Shown here: positions 10,501 through 18,195 of the stretch, piece by piece | Layout of the letters: the number at the start of each line of letters is the position of its first letter | How positions within the stretch are numbered: the first letter of the stretch is position 1 | Virus record (IMG/VR): IMGVR_UViG_3300013120_000767 | Location: 62,001 to 126,000 of that record | Reading direction: 5' to 3' (one strand) | DNA from: a virus | DNA: 64,000 nt | The notes under the pieces: model-generated | What the model saw: the letters and a program-made list of their open reading frames with translations, nothing else | Told to the model about the DNA's origin: nothing | Databases searched by the model: none | Program-made: the position numbers and the translations under genes

Positions 10501-13115
10501 ACCACAAGCGCAGCGAAGTCCAAAATATCCCGTCCCCCTTGATTCGCTTCCCGTTGCAGAGAGTGACCGTCGTAGGGCCAATGTCGGTGTCGTTCACCCA
10601 AAGCGGTGACTACGACGACCTGATTCGCTTGATGGCCACCCCTACGGAGTGGATGTTCTTCAACAACACTCGGAACATGTACTCCATGGTCACTTCGGTG
10701 GCTGTAGTTGCAGGGACGATCACGATCAACTTTGAGAACATCGTTGGGGCGCAGGCGACGGGCGATGAGATGTATGTCATCCATTGGAACTACGTCCAGG
10801 ACGCTACTCAGCTACGGCGAGGAGGAGAGTATATCCGCACTGCCGATGTGATGGCCTCTGGGCAAGTCCGCACCATCATAGCCGACCTTACCGAGGGTGT
10901 TCCTATCGCCGGGTATGAGTCGCTGGGAGTGGAACTGGGGTCCTTGTACCACTGGTCAGTGATCGGGAAGGACATCAGCACAGCGTACACCTACAGCGCT
11001 TCAGCGCCTCCGGATGATCGCTACTTCTCCGTGCACATCGCTGCCCTTTCGGGGCAGGTCAACTGGATGAACATGGAGTTGGCTGCCGGCGCCGGTTTGG
11101 GCTATATTTTGCACACTCCCGTCGCCGGCGGCGCTGTCATACCTATGCTGACAATCACCGACACTGTCGCAGGGGCTTGGTTCGAGTGGGAGGAAAACGC
11201 TGCGGGTGTCCCCCACTTGACGATCTCCTCCCCCCTCATTTTCAACATGGCGGCGGAGCACTGGCTGGACACCCCCCTTCGGGGGCAGGACGGAGCGCAC
11301 CGGTACTTCCTGTCTTTTCTGTCTTCGCTCACTACGCCGGACAACAATGCCCACGCTTCCTACTACTACGGCAACGCAGCTTTGGACATCCGGGGGGGTT
11401 ACGACTTGCTGGGAGCTCTGCTCGGTGCCTATGGTTGGGTTGTCTACGTCCCGGTAACCCGAGACTGGGCCAAAGTCATGGACGGGGTGACGGACTTGCA
11501 CTTCGCCCGGGACTTCCCAGCCGGCAGCATCGACCTGACTAAGGCTATGGAAGAAGCAATCCTGTGGCCCGCTGCGTACATGGGGCTCTTCTCGGCAGGA
11601 GGCTCCCCCTACGTGCCTACAGACCGGGGCGACTTCTTCCTGAGGCTGTATACCAACCACGTCCACCATGCCGATGTAGGTTTCAGCGACAGCTTTTCCG
11701 TAGTGGGGTACGGCCACCCAGACTTTTGGGACGGCACTATTGCGGGATCGCACCCAATCGAGCTTGGCCTGTTGGCGGCAGGGGCGGAGAACACTTTGGT
11801 GTGGCCTTGGACTACCGGTGACCTCAAAGCCAACCTCCCAGGTTCGTACGAGGAGGACAACCGAGCAGCGCCGGACGGTGCTCGCAGGACGTCTTACGTC
11901 AAACCCCTGGTGTACTTCGCCAATCAACCCAACTTTGCCGGGCATGGGTTCGGTCAGTTCACTTTGCAGCCCGCTACTTCCGATGGGGCCGCCCTCTTCA
12001 TGATGGCTACAAAGGAAGTGTGGTCTTACACTCATACGTCGACGGGAACAAGCGTAATCCGTTTGCCCTTCGAGCGCCCGGTGCCGGGTTCCTTATTGCA
12101 GAACGTGTGGTGGGAGTTTTCCGCCAGAGACGACCCGGTAAATGTAGTCCCCCCACCCACTGAGAACCTGACCTCAGCCACTTTTCGAGTATTCATTGAA
12201 CGGGAGGGCTTTGTCGAGACCTCCCCTATGCGGCACATTGGCGTGTTCGGGGTGGCCCGAGGGCTCACGAAACGGTCAGGGTATGACGACCTGAAGACCG
12301 AAAAAACTTTAGTGTGCCACTACCCGGACGATTGGGCGGGGGTGAACCCGGAAGACCCAGCGTTGCCCTGGATGTACAACTTGTACGACGCAGCTTCGGG
12401 AAGTCTCCTGACTGCGGCTGAGGCAACGTGGGCGGTGACTGACGTCAACAACCCAGGTGGTCGGGATTGCCTGGCCGGCCTCACCCTCCCCCACAGCCGG
12501 TTGGGCCGTGACGCTGGTCCTTCGTACCCTGTGTGGTTCCCCTCCACTACTATTCGTGCAGTAGGGGACCATATAGACGCCTTTTGGAACAACTACGAGG
12601 GAGCGAGGGTCGTCGTGTTCAACTTGGCCTTTGATCCGACCCTTACTTCCTTGGGGGTCATTGCCAATCCTTTCGCCGTGTGGGGTAACGTCCCCCTTGG
12701 TGGGACCTATCCACTTCTTTCTCTGCGCCGATCACAGATCCCGAAGGGAGACTTCCTGTACGTGTGGTACGACGAAATCGGCACAGGGGACAGAAAATTA
12801 GGAACGTTCCCCATTTTGGGGGAAGCCAAAGCCACCTACCCAGGAGCGGGTAATAGCGCTGTTGTAGTGTTTGACCCCAACGGCGTCATACCCGCAGTGG
12901 GGGTCGTGAGCGCTGCCGTCCCAGCCCTCCTGGGGAGCACCCGCCTCAAGATCTGGCTGGAGTCGTACTGCGGGGTGGTCTCACCGGATATGATTGTGTG
13001 GCTCCACCACGCCGAGTACGAAGCTATCGAAGTCTCTCAGCGGTTCTCCCTCCCGATCCCCCTGACGACGTCCTACGCAGACTGGTACCATGAAGAAGAT
13101 GTAGACTTCCCGTAA
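7554..13115 (+). CDS. Very large virion structural protein (1,853 aa)
   Basis: This is the longest complete gene in the window. Its composition is typical of phage fibre/baseplate proteins: Gly/Asp/Thr/Val/Tyr rich, few Lys, many short beta segments, no transmembrane helix and no signal peptide. I recognise no enzymatic motif. It starts one base inside the stop of the preceding gene and is followed immediately by a bidirectional terminator, so it ends the rightward tail operon. A distal tail, baseplate or receptor-binding role is likely from size and position. Confidence 0.6.
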   Translation: MFDPLAEFVRLSMLIGNTVPSVVLANVDSERNKWIPSEAQPVGTRLVADGEDITSDVVNRLAVAMCAQTERILLQMEEPALYMRTVMFDAAHLVVAGIGVTELPLYSNRPIAIPGTQAGLETTMDLLDQDGAEIVIPEVGEFVGVRCFISDLEHLDGTAAYDGGGDVEDYVINSFAITGVFKWGVSVPSSVEERVTGTASGGSATTLVDATADFVADAVVAGWVVWNKRTDDYGIVTGVIANQLTFAGGMIGGETCGNLDDYEVQGPNHVMPGIFATISGSDNNNGTYLVVEVADNDVVLALMSTDLYLAGSLPEWSIENAWKEAAPTVMVENDTNLGTIQFRTLGKCAVNPMVTLTDNFPVNPVTNGQIIGAGVRVMDLTRLLDKSITLFGADQLTVLTDSQVVRHIKELKGFTTGWGVADLQEYDWRYPPSDSIESIHRRLNTADLDGIYRMDPERDYPFGASYEQPTTGTPGKGRVIHIDGGAVELYTEEGAAEDTGDVNRTMLRIYARDTGDGNVPNLGELLQENTPLGYSLAPATGYAPLTYLSAIFVGEVTSSLDMTVMAARRALLSRGLAGELFPLALRDNAHDGRGSVVLMKRTGSDDYQIGYVQLRDWGPGGAAESLDVYFQTDVQDWDTGYTLVVFQPLYTVGTPPAELITAGNYGHQAYHTFSAPPLDANSGGVQYHPDNAAAAFLGWSGHTAGVGTPIVDFLHARIYDPASPPTGPTADDFTRIARISWEGADFGQEQDNLIFQEDNKDYADVTIRPWQSFTGWWSYALAPVMTLRHYADSVHDDTRGESDTLMLGLPFYEDDTTPGDLFHGAFLGGRHGRLVTWDSAVSDMKASLAAAVPDPLFYTAASGYPLYDDAGLFSSGVALEMTAGGGGVLLITNLTAPELTVFREGEFERHNGCVLLTITQCTDVDKIGTYHVDNIVPATGAITISRGTTLSESFTPGDEAKGYLWTHTIMNDGLIPNLAMTGYHKRSEVQNIPSPLIRFPLQRVTVVGPMSVSFTQSGDYDDLIRLMATPTEWMFFNNTRNMYSMVTSVAVVAGTITINFENIVGAQATGDEMYVIHWNYVQDATQLRRGGEYIRTADVMASGQVRTIIADLTEGVPIAGYESLGVELGSLYHWSVIGKDISTAYTYSASAPPDDRYFSVHIAALSGQVNWMNMELAAGAGLGYILHTPVAGGAVIPMLTITDTVAGAWFEWEENAAGVPHLTISSPLIFNMAAEHWLDTPLRGQDGAHRYFLSFLSSLTTPDNNAHASYYYGNAALDIRGGYDLLGALLGAYGWVVYVPVTRDWAKVMDGVTDLHFARDFPAGSIDLTKAMEEAILWPAAYMGLFSAGGSPYVPTDRGDFFLRLYTNHVHHADVGFSDSFSVVGYGHPDFWDGTIAGSHPIELGLLAAGAENTLVWPWTTGDLKANLPGSYEEDNRAAPDGARRTSYVKPLVYFANQPNFAGHGFGQFTLQPATSDGAALFMMATKEVWSYTHTSTGTSVIRLPFERPVPGSLLQNVWWEFSARDDPVNVVPPPTENLTSATFRVFIEREGFVETSPMRHIGVFGVARGLTKRSGYDDLKTEKTLVCHYPDDWAGVNPEDPALPWMYNLYDAASGSLLTAAEATWAVTDVNNPGGRDCLAGLTLPHSRLGRDAGPSYPVWFPSTTIRAVGDHIDAFWNNYEGARVVVFNLAFDPTLTSLGVIANPFAVWGNVPLGGTYPLLSLRRSQIPKGDFLYVWYDEIGTGDRKLGTFPILGEAKATYPGAGNSAVVVFDPNGVIPAVGVVSAAVPALLGSTRLKIWLESYCGVVSPDMIVWLHHAEYEAIEVSQRFSLPIPLTTSYADWYHEEDVDFP

Positions 13116-13134
13116 GTCGAAGCTAAAGGAAAAG

Positions 13135-13166
13135 GGGAGGGGGGCCATGCCAAAACCCCCCCTCCC
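13135..13166. terminator. Bidirectional intrinsic-type terminator hairpin
   Basis: GGGAGGGGGG and CCCCCCTCCC form a perfect 10-bp stem around a 12-base loop. It lies in the 83-base gap between the convergent ends of the rightward tail operon (stop at 13115) and the leftward block (stop at 13199). The A-rich run before the stem would give a U-tract to leftward transcripts. Confidence 0.7.
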
Positions 13167-13198
13167 GGGTCCTCAAACCCACCCTGAGCAATAGCGAG

Positions 13199-14254
13199 TC
13201 AGGGAGTGAGGATTCCTTTGCCGCAAACCGGGCAGGCGCCCATGCCTTCGGCAGTTGTGTAGATGGTTTTCGGTTGGATGACCAACAAGACCTCCACCAG
13301 CCCCAGGAAAGCAGCCATGAAGGCTTGCCCGTCCCTGCAGGCGCCTTCGGGAGGGACCGCCCGTTCACGGTAGATACCGAACAGCGCCTCTGCGGAACTC
13401 TTCAGGGGGTGGTCACCGGCGAATTTCGCCCATCCGTGCTCGCCCTCCAAGAGCTCCTCGATGTTGACAATGGGGACATCTTCGTCGTCCCGCCCGTACC
13501 CGCTGAGGTCGAAGACATCGTCCCCGGTCCAGTAGTACCCACTCTCTGAGTACCAGTGGTGGTTCCAGTCGTGGCTACACCCGATGCGGGCGTCGGCGTA
13601 GTCGAGGAAGCTCACTGCGTCGCACAGGGTGATGTCGAACGCCCGGGGCTTGGTCAAGCCCCCTCTAGCGTCACACCCTCCGTGCACTTGCAGTAGAACG
13701 TGCCCCCCATCATCGTCCTCCCAGTACATGAACTGGATGTCCTGGGAGAGGAGGTTCTCATGGTTGTAGGTGTAGATGAGCATGGGCTCCCCGTCCCCGT
13801 AGATGCCCTGCGGGGGGTCCTCCGGGCGGGACTCGGCAAGGTGGGGCATGTACCTCCTCATGCACTCCAACCAGGTCACCGGCTGCTGTCGGAAACCCCC
13901 GCTCGGGACGTGGTGCTGGTTCTCCCTGAGCTCGCAGAAGGCGTGGAAGTTTGCGTCCAGTTCCTCATTGAACACGAGCCGCTCCTTAAGCCAGTGGTAG
14001 ATGGAGTAGGTGAAGTTGACTTCACCATACCTGAAGTGGACCCCCGCCCACCGCTCCTGCTCGAAGTCCCGCCCCTGGTTGCGTTGCCAATGGCGGCCAT
14101 AGCCGTGCAGGAATGTCCCGTCGGGTTGCTGGGTGCCTCCGGAGTCCAAGAAGGGTGTCCCCGTATCCTCCTTCAGCATTTCCGCCAAAACCTCAGCCGT
14201 TTTGCTCAGCAAGGGTCCTGAGGTAGTGGTCGTGGAGTCTTTTCCCGCGTTCAT
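13199..14254 (-). CDS. Unknown 351-aa protein with C-terminal CxxC
   Basis: The start is supported by GGAGGAAGGAG directly before the ATG. The protein is acidic and aromatic-rich, with many Trp and His (for example CSHDWNHHWY at about 215), and ends in a CPVCGKG zinc-knuckle-like tail. No family recognised. It is the last gene of the leftward block and its start overlaps the end of the preceding gene by 62 bases. Confidence 0.7.
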   Translation of the reverse strand: MNAGKDSTTTTSGPLLSKTAEVLAEMLKEDTGTPFLDSGGTQQPDGTFLHGYGRHWQRNQGRDFEQERWAGVHFRYGEVNFTYSIYHWLKERLVFNEELDANFHAFCELRENQHHVPSGGFRQQPVTWLECMRRYMPHLAESRPEDPPQGIYGDGEPMLIYTYNHENLLSQDIQFMYWEDDDGGHVLLQVHGGCDARGGLTKPRAFDITLCDAVSFLDYADARIGCSHDWNHHWYSESGYYWTGDDVFDLSGYGRDDEDVPIVNIEELLEGEHGWAKFAGDHPLKSSAEALFGIYRERAVPPEGACRDGQAFMAAFLGLVEVLLVIQPKTIYTTAEGMGACPVCGKGILTP

Positions 14255-14576
14255 CTCCTTCCTCCGTCACTTTGTCCGGGTCCTCCCGGGCGTTGTAGTA
14301 CAGGTAGCCGACCTCTGACCAGAGGCTGGGGGCGGCAGCTACGGCAGCGCAGATCGCTCCGCGGTTCCACGGGTGGGTCACGTCGATTGCGATCAGCCCG
14401 GTGTCCCCAACGTGCTCTATAGCCGCCTCCATGGCTTGCCCCACCGCCTCAGCGAAGTCCACCGCCCGCTCCGGGGAGTCGAACCTTGCCGGGAGCTCCG
14501 CTTTTCGGGTGGTCCCTTTCTGAATTGAGTAGATGTCCACTTGGTCAAAGCAGATGTCGACGACGGTGACTCCCAT
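14193..14576 (-). CDS. Unknown 127-aa protein, nuclease-fold-like core
   Basis: The ATG at 14576 overlaps the upstream stop as TGATG; a TTG three bases earlier is the alternative. The protein opens with a strand ending in CFDQVDIYSI and has a second strand, TGLIAIDVTHPWN, resembling the two acidic strands of RNase H-fold proteins. That resemblance is weak and no function is claimed. Translationally coupled to the HTH gene. Confidence 0.65.
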   Translation of the reverse strand: MGVTVVDICFDQVDIYSIQKGTTRKAELPARFDSPERAVDFAEAVGQAMEAAIEHVGDTGLIAIDVTHPWNRGAICAAVAAAPSLWSEVGYLYYNAREDPDKVTEEGDERGKRLHDHYLRTLAEQNG

Positions 14577-15085
14577 CAATCCACCAGGGAGATTTCAATG
14601 CGGACCTTCTTCCCCGAAGAAAGCAGCCGCACGAGCTGGGCCAGCCCTGTTTGTGTCTCCGTTGTTTGTATGAGCTCCCGGATGCTCAGGGCAGATTCCT
14701 TTACCAGCAGGGACGGCTCCTCACTCACGGGAGCGGGTTCCGGCTTTTTCCGGGGGGACTCCGCCGACTTGGCAGGCGCTTCCTCTTCCTTTTCCGGTTC
14801 CGGCGCCTGCGGTTCGGGCGGTGAAGGCGTCTTCGCCTTCTTCCTCTTGGGAGCGGGCTTCCGGGGGGGTGAGTCGGTGGGGGAGTCAAGCCCCCCGCCC
14901 GCCTTCTCCTCGGCTACGATCTGGTCGATGCGCTCCGCCAAGTCGTCAGGGATGGGGAAGTCCCCCTTTTCGTACTTCCGGTAGGTAGCCCGGGGTACTC
15001 CGAGGAGCCCCGCCATAGCAGTCACCGTGATCTGCAATACCTCCTCACGGATCTGTTTCAGTTCTTCAGGTTTCAATGCGCTCAC
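14576..15085 (-). CDS. HTH (Xre-like) DNA-binding protein with disordered Pro/Lys/Glu linker
   Basis: Residues 10-50 form a helix-turn-helix of the Cro/CI type: VTAMAGLLGVPRATYRKYEKG matches the recognition region, where the second helix avoids self-like sites and the third reads DNA. Residues about 60-125 are a charged Pro/Lys/Glu-rich low-complexity linker. The C-terminal 40 residues are helical and may oligomerise. It overlaps its upstream neighbour by four bases (ATGA). A regulatory role for the phage is plausible, but no operator was identified. Confidence 0.7.
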   Translation of the reverse strand: MSALKPEELKQIREEVLQITVTAMAGLLGVPRATYRKYEKGDFPIPDDLAERIDQIVAEEKAGGGLDSPTDSPPRKPAPKRKKAKTPSPPEPQAPEPEKEEEAPAKSAESPRKKPEPAPVSEEPSLLVKESALSIRELIQTTETQTGLAQLVRLLSSGKKVRIEISLVD

Positions 15086-15939
15086 CGTTCCTCCTCGAGA
15101 GCCACGTCGTCGCCGGAGGGCAACAGGGGCTCCAATCTGTCGGCCAGAGATTTGACGAGCTGAGAAGCGTCGAGACGCTTTCCCTCGTCTTTCCGTAGGG
15201 CCGCCAAATTGAGGCCCCGGAACTTCTGGTCAGTGTCGTTTACAATGGACAACAAGCCCGGGGGAATTCCCCACAGGATACTCCGCTTCGTTGCGTACTC
15301 CTCGCACCAGGCCAGAACTTGACCAATCACGGAAGCATAAAGCCTCCGTTTGGTGTTGCCGAAAATGCTCTCGGCGTGGCGCAGTCGCTCGTACCCCCTC
15401 AACAGGAGCCCATTGGTGTTGTTGGTTGCCCACTCCTCCATATTGTCGATACTGGCCTGCGTTTCGGCAGCACCCATGGAGGGGAGAGCGAAGATGATAC
15501 GCCCGTAACGGAACCCGAATTTTCGAGGGAGGGCTGTCTTAGCCGGCATGAGCTCGAGCTCTTCGGCTGTCAGCTCCTCTCGGGATTCCACCAGGGCGCT
15601 GTCGAATTCCTCCTCGACAAAGTCGTCGACAGCGTCCAAGAACTCCTCTTGGAAGTCCTCCAGTCGCTGCATCACCTCCGGAAGGATCTCGTTATCTATG
15701 AGGTACCCGGACCCGGTGGGGGACCGTCCCCCTTTCTCTTGCAGGAAGTCCCGGGCCGCCCGCTCCACGCGGGTTATCCCCTTGAGCCATTTCTTGTCGA
15801 CCAGGAAGACGTGCTTCCCGCGTCGTTTGTCTCCTCCTTTCGGGAGATCCTTTTTTGCTGTCCATACGCTGATCCTGAGCCACACAAGTGTGGCGCTTGA
15901 GAACAACGCCTCGACGTTGAATCTTGTTGCTGGTTCCAT
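15082..15939 (-). CDS. DUF3150-like protein
   Basis: The 285-residue protein starts with a strand (LVWLRISVWTAKKDL) and continues as a mostly helical charged protein, with an acidic run at 100-115 (DDFVEEEFDS). This layout resembles DUF3150, a family found next to AAA ATPases in phages and plasmids. The assignment rests on general resemblance and on the nearby AAA gene. The start has an excellent site (GGAGG, seven bases before the ATG). It overlaps the HTH gene by four bases. Confidence 0.55.
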   Translation of the reverse strand: MEPATRFNVEALFSSATLVWLRISVWTAKKDLPKGGDKRRGKHVFLVDKKWLKGITRVERAARDFLQEKGGRSPTGSGYLIDNEILPEVMQRLEDFQEEFLDAVDDFVEEEFDSALVESREELTAEELELMPAKTALPRKFGFRYGRIIFALPSMGAAETQASIDNMEEWATNNTNGLLLRGYERLRHAESIFGNTKRRLYASVIGQVLAWCEEYATKRSILWGIPPGLLSIVNDTDQKFRGLNLAALRKDEGKRLDASQLVKSLADRLEPLLPSGDDVALEEER

Positions 15940-15951
15940 CTCTTACCTCCG

Positions 15952-16047
15952 TTACCCGCACCAAGGGTTGCGGTTGACGTCCCCTTCGGGGACCCCCAGG
16001 TAGGCCAAAAACCTGTCTAGCCCGGGGGTCCACCATGAGGATACCAC
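15952..16047 (-). CDS. Possible 31-aa peptide downstream of the DUF2997 gene
   Basis: A GTG at 16047 preceded by GAGG opens a 31-codon frame that fills the gap between the DUF2997 and DUF3150-like genes. The peptide is Trp/Pro/Gly-rich (SSWWTPGLDRF...NPWCG). The same frame is open further upstream, with coding-like alternating residues, but lacks a start there. Could be a real small gene or chance. Confidence 0.3.
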   Translation of the reverse strand: MVSSWWTPGLDRFLAYLGVPEGDVNRNPWCG

Positions 16048-16075
16048 CCTGCCGCCTCGGAGGGTGAAGCGAAAG

Positions 16076-16270
16076 TCAGAACTCCTCGTATTCGAGAGCG
16101 TCCTCAGTAACCTCTTCCTGGAAGTACTCATCTTTGAGTTTGGGCTCCTCGGCTTCTTCGCCGATGAGCTGCTTGAGCGGGGCCGTCGCTTCGAGGCACT
16201 CGCCCCTGGTGAAACCGTCAGTTTCAATGTGGCATCGCCCATTCTTGATCCTCATCTTGATGGTTTTCAT
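16076..16270 (-). CDS. DUF2997 family protein
   Basis: The 64-residue protein matches DUF2997 in its first 40 residues: MKTIKMRIKNGRCHIETDGFTRGECLEATAPL, the pattern of a short two-strand start, a TDGFxGxxC turn and a helix. Members usually sit beside a DUF1257 gene, as here, where the two overlap by four bases (ATGA). The C-terminal 25 residues are acidic. Biochemical function unknown. Confidence 0.8.
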   Translation of the reverse strand: MKTIKMRIKNGRCHIETDGFTRGECLEATAPLKQLIGEEAEEPKLKDEYFQEEVTEDALEYEEF

Positions 16271-16650
16271 TCGTACTGCACCATGACCACCTCGATGGCG
16301 CCGTCGGGTTGGGTTTCGATTGTTGCCTCATACCCCATCTCCTCAGCGTACACCAGGGCGGCCTCCACGTGGTACTGGTCGGCGACTTGATTGACCCACT
16401 TGGTCATGTACTCATCACCGACGAGTCGATGCTTCCCCTCCACTTCTTGGACGCCTATGTCCCAAGGGACACCGGGGACTTCGATGACTGCCACCTGGTC
16501 ATGCTTGAAGCCCCGCTCGGCGGCAGTGTCGTTGTGCAGCGTGCGGATGGTAGACTTGCCTTGGCAGTATGTGAACCCTACCTTCTGGCAAGCCCTCTCC
16601 AGCAACTCGAGGCTTTCCGGTTTGAACTCCATCTCCACGGCGTGGCTCAT
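16267..16650 (-). CDS. DUF1257 / Ycf35-like protein
   Basis: The 127-residue protein begins MSHAVEMEFK and continues with the DUF1257 layout: a first helix (ESLELLERACQKVGF), a middle part with WDIGVQEVEGKHRLVGDEY, and a final helix plus strand (AALVYAEEMGYEATIETQPDG). DUF1257 is Ycf35 in cyanobacteria and plastids and also occurs in Firmicutes and phages. It lies between the Ycf46-like ATPase and DUF2997, overlapping each by four bases, so the three are almost certainly co-translated. Confidence 0.8.
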   Translation of the reverse strand: MSHAVEMEFKPESLELLERACQKVGFTYCQGKSTIRTLHNDTAAERGFKHDQVAVIEVPGVPWDIGVQEVEGKHRLVGDEYMTKWVNQVADQYHVEAALVYAEEMGYEATIETQPDGAIEVVMVQYE

Positions 16651-18074
16651 GCGTCCACCACTATGGAGGAGGTGTCCTCGTCATCCTCGTCCGGGTCGTC
16701 GGCCGGGACCAGTCCTGCCTCGTCAGCGAAGCGCCTGAGCTCTTCAAGCTGTGCCTTGGAGACTCGGGAAACCCTCACTGTGTAGCCTGCTGCTTCGGCC
16801 AAAGACACATTCATGGCCTTGGCATTCTCACAGCATTGAAAGATTTCTGCACCACTCCACCCCTCATCAGGCGGGTGCCCCTCCTCCTCGATACCGAAGT
16901 TGCGCTTGTGAATCTCCCACGCCTTGTCCCTCACCTTCTGGTTGGGCAAGCCCAGGTAGAAGATGGTGGAGAACCTGCCGGCCCGAATGTACTCGGGGGG
17001 TAAACTCATGGCGTTGCACGTAGCAATCACGCATGCGTCCAGGCTCCTCCGGTCGGACAACCAGGTGAGGAACTTGGACAAGGTCCTCTGCGTGGTACCC
17101 CCATCAGTAGAGCCACTTCCACCGAGGCCGGAGAAACCCTTCTCGATTTCGTCTACCAACAGCAAACAGCGCCCAAAGGCCTCCACAATGGCCACCATGC
17201 GGCGCATTCGGGCCTCGGAGGACCCGACAATTCCGTGGAACAGGCTGCCCACGTCCAGGATGATGAGTGGAATGCCCAACTTTCGAGCCAGGGATTTGGC
17301 GAAGTGCGTCTTGCCGGTACCTGGAGGCCCCATAATCAGCACGCCCCGGATCTTCCCTTCCGTTCTGACCATGAAGAACTTCAGACTCTCCATGCCGGCC
17401 AGGTCATCCATTTTGTCCGTCGGCAACGGTTGGTACAAAGACAACGCTGCAGACTGCCGGAGGATCTGCTTCTTGACCTCGGCAAACAAAGCTGGGTCCA
17501 GCCCCTTGGTCTTGACCAGGGAGAGCTTGAATGCCCGCTTGAACTCGCTGAAGGTCATACCTCGGCCAACCTTGGCCACTTCGGGCAGCGCCGACTGGGG
17601 GATCTCCACCTTGCCTCCGTACTCGAGGGCCAGGGCCCCGGCAAAGCCCAAAAGGTCCTCCTCTTCGGGGAGTCTGTCCCGGACGACGACAGCTTCACGG
17701 CCGATCTCCGCCGGCAATTCCTCAATGGTAGGGCAAGTCCCAATGAGAATGCAGGGCTTGTCCTTCTCACGCACTTTCCGGACGAAGTTGTGGAGCGCTT
17801 GCAGGAACGACTTGTCCTGGAGGAAGAAGTGCATATTCCGCAGAACAATAATGCTCCACTTCCCTTTCGTGTCCGGAAGTGTATCCACGTACTTCACCAC
17901 CTGGCCCTTGAGGCCTATCAAGTCCTGCACTTCCACGGTGGCCCCCTTCCCCAACCTGTCAGCAATTCGGGTAATTCGGTCCTCTGTATACAGAGGGTCG
18001 AATGTCTCAACCACAATAATGGGGTAGGATGCCCTGATGTAGTCCTCAAGTTTCAAGTCAAACGGGTAACTCAT
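16647..18074 (-). CDS. Ycf46-like AAA+ ATPase
   Basis: The 475-residue protein has an N-terminal Ycf46-like domain (about 1-210; YIRASYPIIVVETFDP...; WSIIVLRNMHFFLQD) and a AAA+ module at 225-440. Walker A is GPPGTGKT at 249-256 and Walker B is LLLVDEIEKG with D308/E309. Sensor 1 is ACVIATCN, and a second-region Arg stretch (RAGRFSTIFYLGLP) supplies the Arg finger. Plastid and cyanobacterial Ycf46 proteins have the same order. An ATP-dependent remodelling activity follows from the family; the substrate is unknown. The C-terminus ends in an acidic tail (DDPDEDDEDT). The start overlaps an upstream stop as ATGA. Confidence 0.85.
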   Translation of the reverse strand: MSYPFDLKLEDYIRASYPIIVVETFDPLYTEDRITRIADRLGKGATVEVQDLIGLKGQVVKYVDTLPDTKGKWSIIVLRNMHFFLQDKSFLQALHNFVRKVREKDKPCILIGTCPTIEELPAEIGREAVVVRDRLPEEEDLLGFAGALALEYGGKVEIPQSALPEVAKVGRGMTFSEFKRAFKLSLVKTKGLDPALFAEVKKQILRQSAALSLYQPLPTDKMDDLAGMESLKFFMVRTEGKIRGVLIMGPPGTGKTHFAKSLARKLGIPLIILDVGSLFHGIVGSSEARMRRMVAIVEAFGRCLLLVDEIEKGFSGLGGSGSTDGGTTQRTLSKFLTWLSDRRSLDACVIATCNAMSLPPEYIRAGRFSTIFYLGLPNQKVRDKAWEIHKRNFGIEEEGHPPDEGWSGAEIFQCCENAKAMNVSLAEAAGYTVRVSRVSKAQLEELRRFADEAGLVPADDPDEDDEDTSSIVVDA

Positions 18075-18190
18075 TCGTCCTCCGTAATTGACAGCTCAGC
18101 GGCAATCTCGATCAAGTCAGTAGGAGAGCCGGAAAACCCCAACTCCCGCATGTGGGCGATGATGTCTTCCGGCTCTTCGATAAGTACCGT
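18071..18190 (-). other. Open frame without a start codon, ending on the ATPase ATG
   Basis: The gap between the 363-residue gene and the ATPase gene carries a coding-like frame (VLIEEPEDIIAHMRELGF, then SPTDLIEIAAELSITEDE) whose TGA overlaps the ATPase ATG. No ATG, GTG or TTG precedes it in frame for about 100 bases; the only one inside is an ATG at 18151 (26 codons, poor Shine-Dalgarno). The frame is -1 relative to the 363-residue gene, whose end contains GGGCCCT in the phase required for a -1 slip. It may be a frameshift extension, a small gene with an unusual start, or chance. Confidence 0.3.
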
Positions 18191-18195
18191 GGGAG

